DNA of 43,702 bases from Bacteroidales bacterium UBA6192 (GCA_002422725.1 DITE01000016.1:53135-96836), one strand, 5' to 3'. Positions 8,344 through 17,913 are shown, counted from the stretch's first letter. A program made the numbers and translations. The notes: a model not told the origin generated them from the sequence alone.

Positions 8344-10053
8344 ATGGAAAACTTTATTGTTTCGGCCAGAAAGTACCGCCCCGCTACCTTTGATTTGGTT
8401 GTTGGCCAGAACCCGATTACATCCACCCTTAAAAACGCTATCAGAAACAATATTCTGGCTCAGGCATTTTTGTTCTGCGGACCGAGGGGTGTTGGAAAAA
8501 CTACCTGTGCCCGGATTTTGGCAAAAACAATCAACTGCCTCAACCCAACCGCTGATATTGAAGCTTGCGACACCTGCGAATCGTGTGTTTCATTCAACCG
8601 GTCAGCATCGTTTAATATCCATGAGCTGGATGCAGCCAGTAATAATTCGGTCGATGATATCAGGAATCTGGTTGATCAGGTCCGCATCCCTCCTCAGATA
8701 GGGAAGTATAAAATTTACATTATCGATGAGGTTCACATGCTCTCGCAAGCAGCTTTTAATGCATTTTTAAAAACACTGGAAGAACCGCCCGCCTACGCCA
8801 AGTTTATTCTGGCCACAACTGAGAAACACAAAATTATTCCAACAATTTTGTCGCGCTGCCAGATTTTTGATTTTAAACGAATCACTGTCGATGATATCGC
8901 ACACCATCTGGCATTTGTCGCAAAAAAAGAGGAAGTTGAAGCTGACCCTGAAGCACTTAATATTATTTCACAGAAAGCTGACGGAGCTTTGCGTGATGCA
9001 TTATCCATCTTTGACCAGATGGTCAGCTTTGCTGGTAAAAATATTACATATCAGGACGTTATCAACAACCTGAATGTTCTTGACTATGAGTACTATTTCA
9101 GGATTGTTGAAGCAATGCTTTCAGGTGATATTTCGAACACCCTGTTGATTTTGAATGAAATTATCGACAATGGATTCGATGGACAGCATTTCATCATGGG
9201 GCTTGGAAGCCACTTACGTAACCTATTGGTTTGCAAAGACCCGGTGACCATCAAGCTCATGGATGTAAGCGAAAATCTCAGAACACGCTATGGAGTTCAG
9301 TCGGCCCAATGCCCGGTTGATTTTCTGCTTAAATCGCTTGAAATTAATAATCAATGTGATATTCAATACAAAAACAGCAATAACAAAAGGCTGCATCTTG
9401 AAATATCTTTGCTTCAGATCAGCAATCTTAGTGCACAGAAACCGGTTCAGCCCCAAAGCTTCCAGTCACCCGCTGTTCCAAAACCAACAGTAGCTGCTGC
9501 GCCTGAACACCGCGTTACGACACCTCCCCCTTCATCCCAAAAAACTTCCTATCAAGCTGTTACAGAGGAACCAAAAACCCTGGTAAGAGAAATCGCTCCT
9601 CCGGTTAAGAAAAGCCATACAATTTCAATCAATGATTCAAAGAGTCAGCTGATGGCAAAATCTGCAGAAAATGCAGAAGCAGTAATTGAAACCCCTTTCT
9701 CCCAGCAGCAACTCAACGATGCGTGGAAATCATTTATAGAGTCGTATAAGGATACATCACCAAGTTTTTCGGTTGCATTAGCCCGCTATGAGCCTGAGCT
9801 TCAGGAAAATTTTCTGATCCGAATCAAACTCGACAACACCATAGTTTCCGAAGACAAACTCAATATGGGAGCTTTGTTGGAATACCTCAGAAAAAGCTTA
9901 CAAAACACACGAATACTCATCAAGCCTGAAGTAGCTGAAAAACAGAGAGAGGTGGAAGCCTATACTGATAGGGAAAAATTTGAGAAAATGGCAAGCCAGC
10001 GTCCTATTCTCCGGCATTTGAAAAACGAACTTAATCTGGAAGCTGAGTTCTAG
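8344..10053 (+). CDS. dnaX: DNA polymerase III subunit gamma/tau
   Basis: This encodes 569 residues of the clamp-loader ATPase of the replicative polymerase. The AAA+ core starts directly: FIVSARKYRPATF, then Walker A GPRGVGKT at residues 46-53, a four-cysteine zinc module (NCLNP to CDTCESC), Walker B with IIDEVHMLS, LEEPP, and the sensor/arginine-finger SRC motif. A proline-rich linker at about 365-450 leads to a tau-like C-terminal domain that contacts the polymerase. The ATG at 8344 (MENFIVSARKYRP) is preferred to an upstream in-frame GTG (8308) because family members begin just before SARKYRP. No slippery A-tract that would generate a short gamma form was obvious. It is a single gene between divergent and spaced neighbours. 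Confidence 0.95.
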   Translation: MENFIVSARKYRPATFDLVVGQNPITSTLKNAIRNNILAQAFLFCGPRGVGKTTCARILAKTINCLNPTADIEACDTCESCVSFNRSASFNIHELDAASNNSVDDIRNLVDQVRIPPQIGKYKIYIIDEVHMLSQAAFNAFLKTLEEPPAYAKFILATTEKHKIIPTILSRCQIFDFKRITVDDIAHHLAFVAKKEEVEADPEALNIISQKADGALRDALSIFDQMVSFAGKNITYQDVINNLNVLDYEYYFRIVEAMLSGDISNTLLILNEIIDNGFDGQHFIMGLGSHLRNLLVCKDPVTIKLMDVSENLRTRYGVQSAQCPVDFLLKSLEINNQCDIQYKNSNNKRLHLEISLLQISNLSAQKPVQPQSFQSPAVPKPTVAAAPEHRVTTPPPSSQKTSYQAVTEEPKTLVREIAPPVKKSHTISINDSKSQLMAKSAENAEAVIETPFSQQQLNDAWKSFIESYKDTSPSFSVALARYEPELQENFLIRIKLDNTIVSEDKLNMGALLEYLRKSLQNTRILIKPEVAEKQREVEAYTDREKFEKMASQRPILRHLKNELNLEAEF

Positions 10054-10287
10054 CATGTCCAATAGCTGACTTATTTTTCACTTCGATTCGCTGGTTATTC
10101 CTTAAAAAGTAAATCCCCCCTATTGTTGTTGCTGATTATTTATTAATTGCCTGGATATATTTATTATTCGATCGCATCTAATCGGCTTATACTATTGTAA
10201 ATTTGTTGTTGCAATACAACATCCTTCTTTAATATTCCGACCATCAAAAATACCATTAGGTAAAACAACCCGTTCAACCAATGAAAG

Positions 10288-10337
10288 AGAGGCCGTATGC
10301 ATGGATAGTCCAGCTGCGGCCTCTTGCTATCCGCGTG
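10288..10337 (+). other. Interlocking inverted repeats with pseudoknot-compatible topology
   Basis: The 390-base gap 10054-10443 holds no gene I can support. In it, AGAGGCCG (10288-10295) pairs with CGGCCTCT (10317-10324), and GGATAG (10303-10308) pairs with CTATCC (10327-10332). The second helix starts in the loop of the first and closes beyond it, which is the H-type pseudoknot order. There is no U-tract, so it is not a normal terminator. It lies about 30 bases upstream of the protease promoter. Confidence 0.35.
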
Positions 10338-10365
10338 CAGGATGATTTTTTTTTGAAAACTAAAA

Positions 10366-10392
10366 TTGCGTAAGTCTAATGCCTTATTTTTG
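10366..10392 (+). promoter_or_regulatory. Promoter of the M16 protease gene
   Basis: TTG (10366-10368), 16 bases, then TATTTTTG (10385-10392) fits the Bacteroidota -33/-7 pattern. The start site would be near 10399, giving a leader of about 45 bases. Confidence 0.55.
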
Positions 10393-10443
10393 CATTGAAC
10401 CAATATTGTCAATACAATTTAACCTTCAAACAAATACATGATT

Positions 10444-13257
10444 ATGAAACTTACAAAACGATTAACAAGCCTGTTGGCAGCTGTATTGTTTCTGTTGTCA
10501 GGCTTGCTGGCACAGAATATTGACCTGAAACAGACGCTTCCTGTTGACCCCGACGTAAAAATCGGTCAGCTCGACAACGGACTTGTTTACTACATAAGGT
10601 ATAACAAGATGCCCGAGAACCGTGTGGATATGCGTCTGGTTGTAAATGCCGGTTCAATTCTTGAAAACACTGACCAACAAGGACTTGCTCATTTTGTTGA
10701 ACACATGTGTTTTAACGGAACGAAGCGATTCAGCAAAAGTGCGTTAGTAAATTTTCTTGAAAAGTCGGGAGTGCGTTTTGGTGCCGATCTGAACGCTTAT
10801 ACCAGTTTCGATGAAACAGTGTATATGTTACAATTGCCCACTGACCGTCAGGGGCTGATCGATTCTGCATTTATGGTACTCGAAGACTGGGCACATGCAG
10901 TGAGTCATGAAGATGAAGAAATTGACAAAGAAAGGGGTGTTATTCGCGAAGAATGGCGACTTGGCCTTGGCGCTGACGATCGCATGCGCAAAAAGTATTT
11001 TCCGGTTATTTTCAAAGACTCACGCTACGCTGAACGACTACCTATCGGAACCCTCGGGGTGATTGATACAGCCTCATATGAAACTTTAAGAAAATTCTAT
11101 CACGACTGGTATCGCCCCAATCTTCAGGCAGTTATCGTTATTGGTGATGTAGATGTAAAAATGGCTGAACAAAAGATCATTGATCACTTCGCACACATTA
11201 AGAACCCGACAAACTTACCGGAAAGGGTTAAATATGGTGTGGCAAAAAACAAGGAGCCTCTGGTGGCCATTGCCACAGACAAGGAAGCAACCGGCAATAT
11301 GCTGATGATGTTTTACAAACACGATAAAAAACCAACCCTTACGATTGAAGACCACAAACGAAACCTGATGCACAGCCTGTATAACAGCATGATGAGTGGC
11401 CGTTTAACAGAATTAAATCAAAACCCTGAATCACCATTTATTTTTGCGACGACCTATTATGGTGGATTTATGGGCCGTTCGATGGATGCCTATGTGTCCA
11501 GTGCCAGGGTGAAAGAAAACCAGATTGAAAAAGCCCTTGCAACACTGGTAATGGAAAATGAAAAAGTTCGTCGGTTTGGTTTTACAGATACAGAATTGGC
11601 TAGACAAAAAACGCAACTCCTTACAAGACTGGAGAAACAGAAAAAAGAGAAAGACAAAACAAATTCCTCTTCTTTTATGAGGGAATACACCAGTCATTTT
11701 CTCGACAATCAGCCAATTCCTGGTATTGATAATGAACTTGAGCTGGCTCAAAATTTGCTGCCACTCATCAGTCTGAGTGAGTTGAATACGCTGGCAGGTC
11801 AATGGATTACAGATGAGAACATGGTGATTGTTGTTACAGCTCCTGAAAAAGAAGGTGTTATCGTGCCTGATGAAGAAACCATACTGCAAACAATTGCCGA
11901 TGCCAAGAAAGCTGATGTTTCAGCATACGTGGATATTGTTAGCGAAGAACCTTTACTTAAAGCCATCCTGAAAGGCAGTAAAATCACTACGGAAAACACT
12001 ATCGAAAAACATGGAATAACTGAACTAAAATTAGCAAATGGTGTCAAGATTGTCTTAAAACCAACTGATTTTAAGAATGATGAAATACTCATGACTGCTT
12101 TTGGCTCAGGAGGCTCATCCTTGTTTTCCGATGAGGATGCTTTTGCAGCAACCAACATAGCCAGGGCAATACAGCTGAGCGGGATAGGAAAATTCAGCAA
12201 TACAGAGCTTAGCAAATACCTTACCGGACAAACCGTTAATGTTCAACCCTATGTTGAAGATCTTCGTCAGGGATTGCGCGGAAATGCCAGTCCAAAAGAC
12301 TTTGAGACCATGCTTCAGCTTATCTATCTCCATTTCGACGGAGCCCGTCACGATCATCAAGCCTTTAATGCAATGAAATCGCAACTGATCAATCAGTATA
12401 AATTTATGCGGTCGAATCCTCAGGCAGTTTTTGTGGAAAAACTTCAGAAACTGGCAACCCAAAACAGCCCACGTACCGTTGTAATCCCTGAAGAAGAGCA
12501 AATTAACCAGTTGGATGCCGAAAAGATATACGCTATGTATAATCAGTTATTCAGCACAGCACGCGATTTCACTTTCATCTTTATTGGCAACTTTGAGGCT
12601 GAAAAGATCAAGCCATTGCTGGAGAAATACTTAGGGAGTCTTCCTGCAGAAAAACCCGCCTTGCAATGGCAAAATGTAAAACCTGCATTTCCTGATGGGA
12701 TTGTTGATGAATCGGTAAGGAAAGGAAGCGACTATAAGAGTATGGTTGCCATCATGATGGAAAATGAATTTGAATGGAACAACCAAAATCGCACCGAATT
12801 GGCTCTGCTAATCAAGGCATTCTCGATCAAACTTCGCGAAAACATGCGCGAGGATCAGGGTGGGGTGTATGGTGTTGGCGCAAGGCAAAACAACACGCAG
12901 TTTCCCGAACCCACTTACTCTGTCATGATCAACTGGGGAACAAATCCCGGTATGGTGGATACCTTATCCAAATCGGTTTTTCATGAAATGCGTATGTTGA
13001 TGGAAAAGGGTCCGACTGATGAAGACATGATCAAAATCAGGGAAACAACCATAAGAGAGCGGGAAACAAATGATAAACAGAATAATTTCTGGAATTCATC
13101 AATCGACTTCGCCATGTTTAATCAGCAGAATATCTTGACACTGGACGAATTTCGCGACCTGATCAACTCCATCACTGCGGAAGATCTTAAAAATGCTGCA
13201 AACAGATATTTTACGCCTGACCATTATCTACGCGTTGTTTTGTTGCCTGAAGAATAG
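10444..13257 (+). CDS. Secreted M16 family zinc metallopeptidase (insulinase/PqqL-like)
   Basis: This encodes 937 residues from the ATG at 10444. An in-frame ATG two codons earlier is equally possible. A signal peptide (KRLTSLLAAVLFLLSGLLAQ) sends it out of the cytoplasm. The inverted zinc motif is His83-Phe-Val-Glu86-His87 in GLAHFVEHMCFNGT, with the downstream acidic helix around EEIDKERGVIREEW supplying the further zinc-binding glutamate. The length fits a one-chain protein with two M16 halves. The second half lacks its own zinc motif, as is normal, and keeps the RENMREDQGGVYGVG substrate-binding stretch. Such periplasmic proteases degrade peptides. It has its own promoter and is followed by a structured gap. 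Confidence 0.92.
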   Translation: MKLTKRLTSLLAAVLFLLSGLLAQNIDLKQTLPVDPDVKIGQLDNGLVYYIRYNKMPENRVDMRLVVNAGSILENTDQQGLAHFVEHMCFNGTKRFSKSALVNFLEKSGVRFGADLNAYTSFDETVYMLQLPTDRQGLIDSAFMVLEDWAHAVSHEDEEIDKERGVIREEWRLGLGADDRMRKKYFPVIFKDSRYAERLPIGTLGVIDTASYETLRKFYHDWYRPNLQAVIVIGDVDVKMAEQKIIDHFAHIKNPTNLPERVKYGVAKNKEPLVAIATDKEATGNMLMMFYKHDKKPTLTIEDHKRNLMHSLYNSMMSGRLTELNQNPESPFIFATTYYGGFMGRSMDAYVSSARVKENQIEKALATLVMENEKVRRFGFTDTELARQKTQLLTRLEKQKKEKDKTNSSSFMREYTSHFLDNQPIPGIDNELELAQNLLPLISLSELNTLAGQWITDENMVIVVTAPEKEGVIVPDEETILQTIADAKKADVSAYVDIVSEEPLLKAILKGSKITTENTIEKHGITELKLANGVKIVLKPTDFKNDEILMTAFGSGGSSLFSDEDAFAATNIARAIQLSGIGKFSNTELSKYLTGQTVNVQPYVEDLRQGLRGNASPKDFETMLQLIYLHFDGARHDHQAFNAMKSQLINQYKFMRSNPQAVFVEKLQKLATQNSPRTVVIPEEEQINQLDAEKIYAMYNQLFSTARDFTFIFIGNFEAEKIKPLLEKYLGSLPAEKPALQWQNVKPAFPDGIVDESVRKGSDYKSMVAIMMENEFEWNNQNRTELALLIKAFSIKLRENMREDQGGVYGVGARQNNTQFPEPTYSVMINWGTNPGMVDTLSKSVFHEMRMLMEKGPTDEDMIKIRETTIRERETNDKQNNFWNSSIDFAMFNQQNILTLDEFRDLINSITAEDLKNAANRYFTPDHYLRVVLLPEE

Positions 13258-13273
13258 CGTATTAAAAAGGGAT

Positions 13274-13335
13274 CGCCTGCCCTGCAGTAAAGCTATTTTT
13301 GCTGCAGGTGCAATCTTTCAAGCGATGAGCAGGCG
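13274..13335 (+). repeat. Nested inverted repeats between the protease and acyltransferase genes
   Basis: CGCCTGC (13274-13280) pairs with GCAGGCG (13329-13335). Immediately inside, CCTGCAG (13281-13287) pairs with CTGCAGG (13302-13308). The two stems stack with no gap on the 5' side. No terminal U-run follows. It may be a transcript-end or processing structure, and its function is unknown. Confidence 0.4.
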
Positions 13336-13391
13336 GTTCAATGGCTGCGAATGGCTGAAATATATATTTTTACCGCCTAAAACAACAAACT

Positions 13392-13952
13392 ATGAAATAC
13401 ATATCCCAGCTTATACTTTGGCTGATGGGTTGGAAAATCACTGGCAGTATTCCTCCTGATATTAAAAAATGTGTGATATTGGCAGCGCCGCACACCAGTA
13501 ACTGGGATTTTATTGTTGGACGTCTGGCCTATTTTACCCTGGGCGTTCCGGTTAAATTTCTCATCAAAAAGGAACTTTTCGTTAAACCATTTGGAGGGAT
13601 ACTGATTAAAATGGGAGGTATTCCGGTTGACCGCGGCAGGCGTAACAATCTGGTGGACGATGTGGCTGCTCTGTTTGCAGATCACCAGGTGCTGAATGTT
13701 GTGATAACCCCCGAAGGAACACGCAAAAAAGTTGATAACTGGAAGAGGGGCTTTTATTTTATCGCACTCAAAGCCAATGTACCCATGGTGCTTGGTTTTG
13801 TCGATTACAAAACAAAAACGACCGGTTTCGATGGGGTTATTTATCCCAGTGGCAACTTTGATAAGGACTTTGTCCTGATCGAAGCGTTCTATAGGACAAA
13901 GACAGCCAGGCATCCCTTGATGTTCAACCTGAGTCCGGAAAACCAGAAATAA
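13392..13952 (+). CDS. PlsC-like 1-acyl-glycerol-3-phosphate acyltransferase family protein
   Basis: This encodes a 186-residue protein of the glycerolipid acyltransferase superfamily. The catalytic HX4D motif is HTSNWD in AAPHTSNWDFIVGR. The glycerol-phosphate-binding block appears as GGIPVDRGRRNN, and the third block as TPEGTRKK. It is shorter than classical PlsC and lacks a long N-terminal membrane helix. It resembles the compact Bacteroidota and proteobacterial group often annotated simply as 1-acyl-sn-glycerol-3-phosphate acyltransferase. It probably works on the inner face of the membrane in phospholipid or lipid remodelling. It is convergent with the CoA-binding protein gene, with only 9 bases between the stops. 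Confidence 0.82.
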   Translation: MKYISQLILWLMGWKITGSIPPDIKKCVILAAPHTSNWDFIVGRLAYFTLGVPVKFLIKKELFVKPFGGILIKMGGIPVDRGRRNNLVDDVAALFADHQVLNVVITPEGTRKKVDNWKRGFYFIALKANVPMVLGFVDYKTKTTGFDGVIYPSGNFDKDFVLIEAFYRTKTARHPLMFNLSPENQK

Positions 13953-13961
13953 TTATAGCGA

Positions 13962-14414
13962 TTATTTTGCATACGTCCCAAACAGCTTATTCAGCTGCAT
14001 ATGGAACTTATGTATGCCTTTTGGATTGGTGTACATAAATACACAACGGCCCATGACAATGTTAGCCCCTGAATCCCGGGCGATTTTTTCTGTTTCCTGA
14101 CCCTCTGACATTTGCTGCACCCAAATCTGGGAAATCCCTCTTTTAAGCGACTGATTGATCAAATCGTCGGTTTGATGCTTTGGGGTGATCAGGCAGATCG
14201 CCTGTACTTCAACAGGCAACTCATTTATTGACCGATAACATCTTACTCCTTCTATCGACTCAGCTTCACGATGCACCGGATAAAGATGATAGTTCATGCC
14301 TTTCAACTGCATGAAAACCTGATGGCCAAACTTTTTTGAACTACGCGACACCCCAACAATAGCCATATGGCGCTGTGCAAGGAGCTGATTGATTTGATTC
14401 TGGTTTGCTTTCAT
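13962..14414 (-). CDS. CoA-binding (YccU-like) Rossmann protein
   Basis: This encodes a 150-residue cytoplasmic protein made of a single CoA_binding_2 domain. The glycine-containing nucleotide loop is IVGVSRSSKKFG near the N-terminus. YPVHREAESIEGVRCYRSI and AICLITPKHQTDD are the following strands, and IVMGRCVFMY near the C-terminus matches the conserved block with a cysteine. The family resembles the N-terminal domain of succinyl-CoA synthetase alpha, but no reaction is established for the stand-alone form. The ATG at 14414 lies 21 bases after the folC stop, so the two genes are probably one transcript. Confidence 0.85.
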   Translation of the reverse strand: MKANQNQINQLLAQRHMAIVGVSRSSKKFGHQVFMQLKGMNYHLYPVHREAESIEGVRCYRSINELPVEVQAICLITPKHQTDDLINQSLKRGISQIWVQQMSEGQETEKIARDSGANIVMGRCVFMYTNPKGIHKFHMQLNKLFGTYAK

Positions 14415-14435
14415 GATCTATTCGTTTTGTTTTAC

Positions 14436-15722
14436 TTAAACAACCTCTGCCACCACAAAAGTACTTCCTCCCACGAAAACCACATCATTAAAACCGGCAT
14501 TATTTTTTGCAGAAATATACGCATTCCAGACCGAAGGGTATACCTCGCCCCTCAAACCCATTGCAAAGGCTTTATCAGCAAGCAGTTGAGCATCCAACCC
14601 TCGTGGGATTTCCGGTTTGCAAAAATAATATATGGCTTGCCGTGGCAAGCATTGCAACATCTCATCAATGCTTTTATCGTTAACCATGCCCAGAATAAAA
14701 TGTAAAGAATCATACCTTAACTCTCTCAATTGGTTAACAACCTGCTTTATGCCATCAATATTGTGACCGGCATCGGCAATGCACAACGGATGAGGCTGCA
14801 GCACCTGCCACCTTCCTCTGAGCCCTGTGAGCCGGATTACATTTGAAAGTCCTTCACGTATATCCTCATTCGTTATAGAGAACTCTTTGCTTAAATAATC
14901 CAATGCACAAACGGTGGTAATCAGGTTTTTGCTCTGATAACGACCCAATAGTGGCAGTTTAAGTTCCTCAATGAACAAGTGACTATCTTTCCAAACATCA
15001 AAATATTGATAATCGTCATCTGACTTACTTAACAAACTGGCATCAAACTGTTTGTCGGCAAAAATAATTTCGGATTGATGCTGGCTGGCAATTTGTTCAA
15101 AAACAGTTTTGGTTTCAGGTTGCGTTTCTCCAATGACAACAGGGGTTCCATTTTTGATAATTCCGGCTTTCTCAGCAGCAATTGCTTCGAGTGTGTTCCC
15201 CAGAAACTGCATATGATCAAATCCGATATTGGTGATGATGCTTAGCTCTGGAGTTACCAGATTGGTTGAATCAAGCCGGCCACCCATACCCGTTTCAATG
15301 ATGGCTATATCAACCTGGTGTTTTCTGAAATAATAGAAAGCCAGCCCGACAGTCATCTCAAAAAATGACAATTCAATAGCATCAAAATCAGCCTTATACT
15401 TTTCAATAAATGAAACCACTTCATCTTCAGAAATCATTTCACCATTCATTTTGATTCGTTCCCTGAAGTCCTTTAAATGGGGCGAAGTATACAGTCCTGT
15501 TTTGTACCCGGCCTCCTGAAATACTGCTGCCAGCATATGCGAAACCGAGCCTTTTCCATTTGTGCCGGCAATATGCACCGTTTTAAACTGTTGTTGTGGT
15601 TGTTCAAGCAATTCAAGTAAACGAATGGTGTTGCTGAGGTCTGCTTTATAAGCCGAAGCTCCAACACGCTGATACATTGGAAGTTTATCAAACATCCATC
15701 GAATAGTTTCCTGATAATTCAT
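14436..15722 (-). CDS. folC: Bifunctional dihydrofolate synthase / folylpolyglutamate synthase
   Basis: This 428-residue cytoplasmic Mur-ligase-type enzyme joins glutamate to dihydropteroate and lengthens the polyglutamate tail of folates. The ATP loop is VHIAGTNGKGSVSHML. Downstream are YTSPHLKDFRERIKMNG, the folate-binding stretch, and ETGMGGRLDSTNLV, the second signature. The C-terminal domain carries LGMVNDKSIDEML. Length and domain order are normal. The ATG at 15722 is the first in frame. A TAnnTTTG-like box (TACATTTG, 15734-15727) lies so close upstream that it would give a leaderless transcript, so the promoter is uncertain. The 206-base gap before it shows nothing else. Confidence 0.94.
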   Translation of the reverse strand: MNYQETIRWMFDKLPMYQRVGASAYKADLSNTIRLLELLEQPQQQFKTVHIAGTNGKGSVSHMLAAVFQEAGYKTGLYTSPHLKDFRERIKMNGEMISEDEVVSFIEKYKADFDAIELSFFEMTVGLAFYYFRKHQVDIAIIETGMGGRLDSTNLVTPELSIITNIGFDHMQFLGNTLEAIAAEKAGIIKNGTPVVIGETQPETKTVFEQIASQHQSEIIFADKQFDASLLSKSDDDYQYFDVWKDSHLFIEELKLPLLGRYQSKNLITTVCALDYLSKEFSITNEDIREGLSNVIRLTGLRGRWQVLQPHPLCIADAGHNIDGIKQVVNQLRELRYDSLHFILGMVNDKSIDEMLQCLPRQAIYYFCKPEIPRGLDAQLLADKAFAMGLRGEVYPSVWNAYISAKNNAGFNDVVFVGGSTFVVAEVV

Positions 15723-15928
15723 GCGGCAAATGTAGCGAATTTGGCCTTTATGAATGATGGCCTATCGGTTTAGACTCTTGGGTGATTAAGTCACAAAACA
15801 GATTGCAATTTCGGTTCACTTCAGCTCCAAAAAAGTTGCAGTAAAAGTTGGATCTTCAGCTGAAATCCGCATGAAAACTACCCAAAGACTTTGTCATTTG
15901 TAGCAGCAGTATGCAAGCACCAGATCAA

Positions 15929-16768
15929 TTATCGCCTGACAATAAAAGTATAGGTAATTGTTCCTTTCTGCAATTCGGGTGCGGCTGGATCCTCACTGAA
16001 AGTGGAATTCAGTGCAGCCTTTACAGCTACATTTCTCAGATTAGGGTCTACAATGGTTGTCCCCCTTGTACTGATCTGAGCCCTTTTCACTACTCCGTTT
16101 GGGTCAACCCAGATATCCACTACAATATCACCCTGCTCCTGAAAGTCACTTGTTGGTCGTTCAAGATATTTGGAACCTCTTCCGCCTAGACTAAATGCCG
16201 GGCCGTCGCCTTTCCCTCCCTGACCATCATACCGTTTAACATCTTTCAATCCATCAGGTTTGCCCTGATCACCTGGATCGCCCGTAATGCCTTCTGAACC
16301 TCCATCGGTTTTGCTCGTTCCTGTTCCTTTGAATAAGGCACGTTGGTTCACCTCAGGTTCTTTTGGTTTTTCTTCTGTTTTCTCGGGTTGTATCACCGGT
16401 TCTTTGACAACTTCTTTAACCGGCGTTTCCTTTTTAGGTTCGGGCTTCTTCTCTTTGGGTTTTTCCTTTACTGGATCGGGTAAAGCCGGAGCTTCTTCAA
16501 TATCCTGAGTAATGACCTCCTGCTTAACTTCTTCTGCAGCTTGCTCAATTTGCTGGGGTGCAGGCGCAGCTTGCTGCATTTGTGCAGGGACATCGGGCTG
16601 CACATTTCCCATTCCCTTCTCACTATCACCCAGATTCACCTCAACACCTTCTTCTCCGGGCAAGGGCAAAGGGGTTCGCAATGCCAGAAAAAATAATGAC
16701 AGTATCAGGATCATATGAAAGATGATCGTGCCAATTATACCATTTCTTTTGTCCTTGTCAAGGCTCAT
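15929..16768 (-). CDS. tonB: TonB family energy transducer
   Basis: This encodes a 279-residue protein with one N-terminal membrane anchor (about residues 11-31, IGTIIFHMILILSLFFLAL). A long Pro/Lys/Glu-rich periplasmic spacer follows (about 70-150, with repeated PKEKKPEPKKE-like runs), then a Gly-rich linker. The compact C-terminal domain contains DIVVDIWVDPNGVVKRAQIS and ends TITYTFIVRR. TonB passes energy from the ExbB-ExbD motor to outer-membrane receptors. It lies 6 bases after exbD in the same direction. The C-terminal domain is a divergent TonB/TolA type, so a TolA-like role cannot be excluded. Confidence 0.85.
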   Translation of the reverse strand: MSLDKDKRNGIIGTIIFHMILILSLFFLALRTPLPLPGEEGVEVNLGDSEKGMGNVQPDVPAQMQQAAPAPQQIEQAAEEVKQEVITQDIEEAPALPDPVKEKPKEKKPEPKKETPVKEVVKEPVIQPEKTEEKPKEPEVNQRALFKGTGTSKTDGGSEGITGDPGDQGKPDGLKDVKRYDGQGGKGDGPAFSLGGRGSKYLERPTSDFQEQGDIVVDIWVDPNGVVKRAQISTRGTTIVDPNLRNVAVKAALNSTFSEDPAAPELQKGTITYTFIVRR

Positions 16769-16774
16769 AACCGG

Positions 16775-17185
16775 TTATTTTGGGGTTGTAGCTAAGATAA
16801 CCTTATGCTTTGAATTTGTGCTGTTGTTTATATCATTCACTGCGTCAATCACATTCACAACATATTGCACAGGTACTGTTTTATCAGCCCTGAGAACTAT
16901 TGAAGCTTCATTTTGTCCGGAAATCAAATTTCTGATCCTACTTTCCAACTGGGATTCATCAACCTGAGTCTCTTCAACGAAATATTTGTAGGATTCATTG
17001 ATATACACGGTTACCGATTGTTTGGCCATGGTTTTGCTACTGCTCGATGGCAATAAAAGCTTTATGGCGTTCGGTGCAACAAGCGTGGAAGTGAGCATGA
17101 AAAAAATCAGCAGCAAAAATACCAAATCCGACATGGAAGCCATGCTAAACTCTACACTGCGTTTATTTCTTGTTTGTATCGCCAT
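16775..17185 (-). CDS. exbD: ExbD/TolR biopolymer transport protein
   Basis: This 136-residue inner-membrane protein is part of the proton-driven motor. One membrane helix spans about residues 18-36 (MSDLVFLLLIFFMLTSTLV), and Asp20 in it sits where the essential proton-path aspartate of ExbD lies. The periplasmic domain ends with RADKTVPVQYVVNVIDAVND, a typical ExbD block. It lies between exbB (20 bases upstream) and tonB (6 bases downstream), which supports a three-gene motor operon. Confidence 0.92.
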   Translation of the reverse strand: MAIQTRNKRSVEFSMASMSDLVFLLLIFFMLTSTLVAPNAIKLLLPSSSSKTMAKQSVTVYINESYKYFVEETQVDESQLESRIRNLISGQNEASIVLRADKTVPVQYVVNVIDAVNDINNSTNSKHKVILATTPK

Positions 17186-17205
17186 TGTATAAATATTTAA
17201 ATCAA

Positions 17206-17913
17206 TTACCGTGCTGGTTCATGCAAAACATCCATAAACTCGGTGGATTTAGCCTCTAACAGATAAACCACTTTGTCGATGCGTGAAACCAGAATGTTAT
17301 AAAATATGAAGGCCAGAATACCCACGATCAAACCTCCAACGGTGGTGATCATGGCCTGATAAATTCCAGACGACAGCAAAGCAATGTCAATATTATTACC
17401 TGCCATCGACATGTCATAGAAAGCTTTGATCATTCCAATTACTGTACCAAGGAAACCAAGCATAGGCGATGCACCAGCAATAGTTGCCAATCCGGCAACG
17501 CCTTTCTCAAGCTTGCTGACTTCGAGTTTTCCAACATTCTCAATCGCTGCATTGATATCATTCAGTGGCTTCCCAATACGTGCCAATCCTTTCTCAATCA
17601 TGCGGGCATTGGGACTGGGATTGCTGCGACACAGAGCCAAAGCTGCATCTAGCTTACCAGCATGGATGTATTCCCGGATATTGTTCATAAAATTTCTGTC
17701 GCTATTGGCAGCGCGGGAAATGACCAGATACCGTTCGATAAAAATATACACGGCTATCACCGAAAATACTGCCAGCACGATCATGATCCAGCCACCTTTC
17801 ATGGCCAGTTCAATGACTGATAAACTTATTTCACCTGTGGCGCCATCTCCCTGAAGAGTCGACCCACCCAGGTCATTGGCTACCGATTGAGCAAATAACA
17901 ATACATTCAACAT
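17206..17913 (-). CDS. exbB: MotA/TolQ/ExbB proton channel family protein
   Basis: This encodes a 235-residue protein with three membrane helices: one near residues 40-60 (GGWIMIVLAVFSVIAVYIFI), and two in the C-terminal half (GASPMLGFLGTVIGMIKAFY and ITTVGGLIVGILAFIFYNIL). The GLAxIAGASPMLGFLGTV and TTVGGLIVGI blocks are the family signature. It forms the pentameric stator around ExbD. It is the first gene of the exbB-exbD-tonB operon. A longer N-terminal leader with a weak signal-like stretch is common in Bacteroidota members. No good promoter match was found just upstream. Confidence 0.92.
   Translation of the reverse strand: MLNVLLFAQSVANDLGGSTLQGDGATGEISLSVIELAMKGGWIMIVLAVFSVIAVYIFIERYLVISRAANSDRNFMNNIREYIHAGKLDAALALCRSNPSPNARMIEKGLARIGKPLNDINAAIENVGKLEVSKLEKGVAGLATIAGASPMLGFLGTVIGMIKAFYDMSMAGNNIDIALLSSGIYQAMITTVGGLIVGILAFIFYNILVSRIDKVVYLLEAKSTEFMDVLHEPAR

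Noticed and set aside
10164..10412. 82-codon minus-strand frame upstream of the protease
   Set aside because: It runs antisense through the protease promoter and the inverted repeats, with no domain or start signals.
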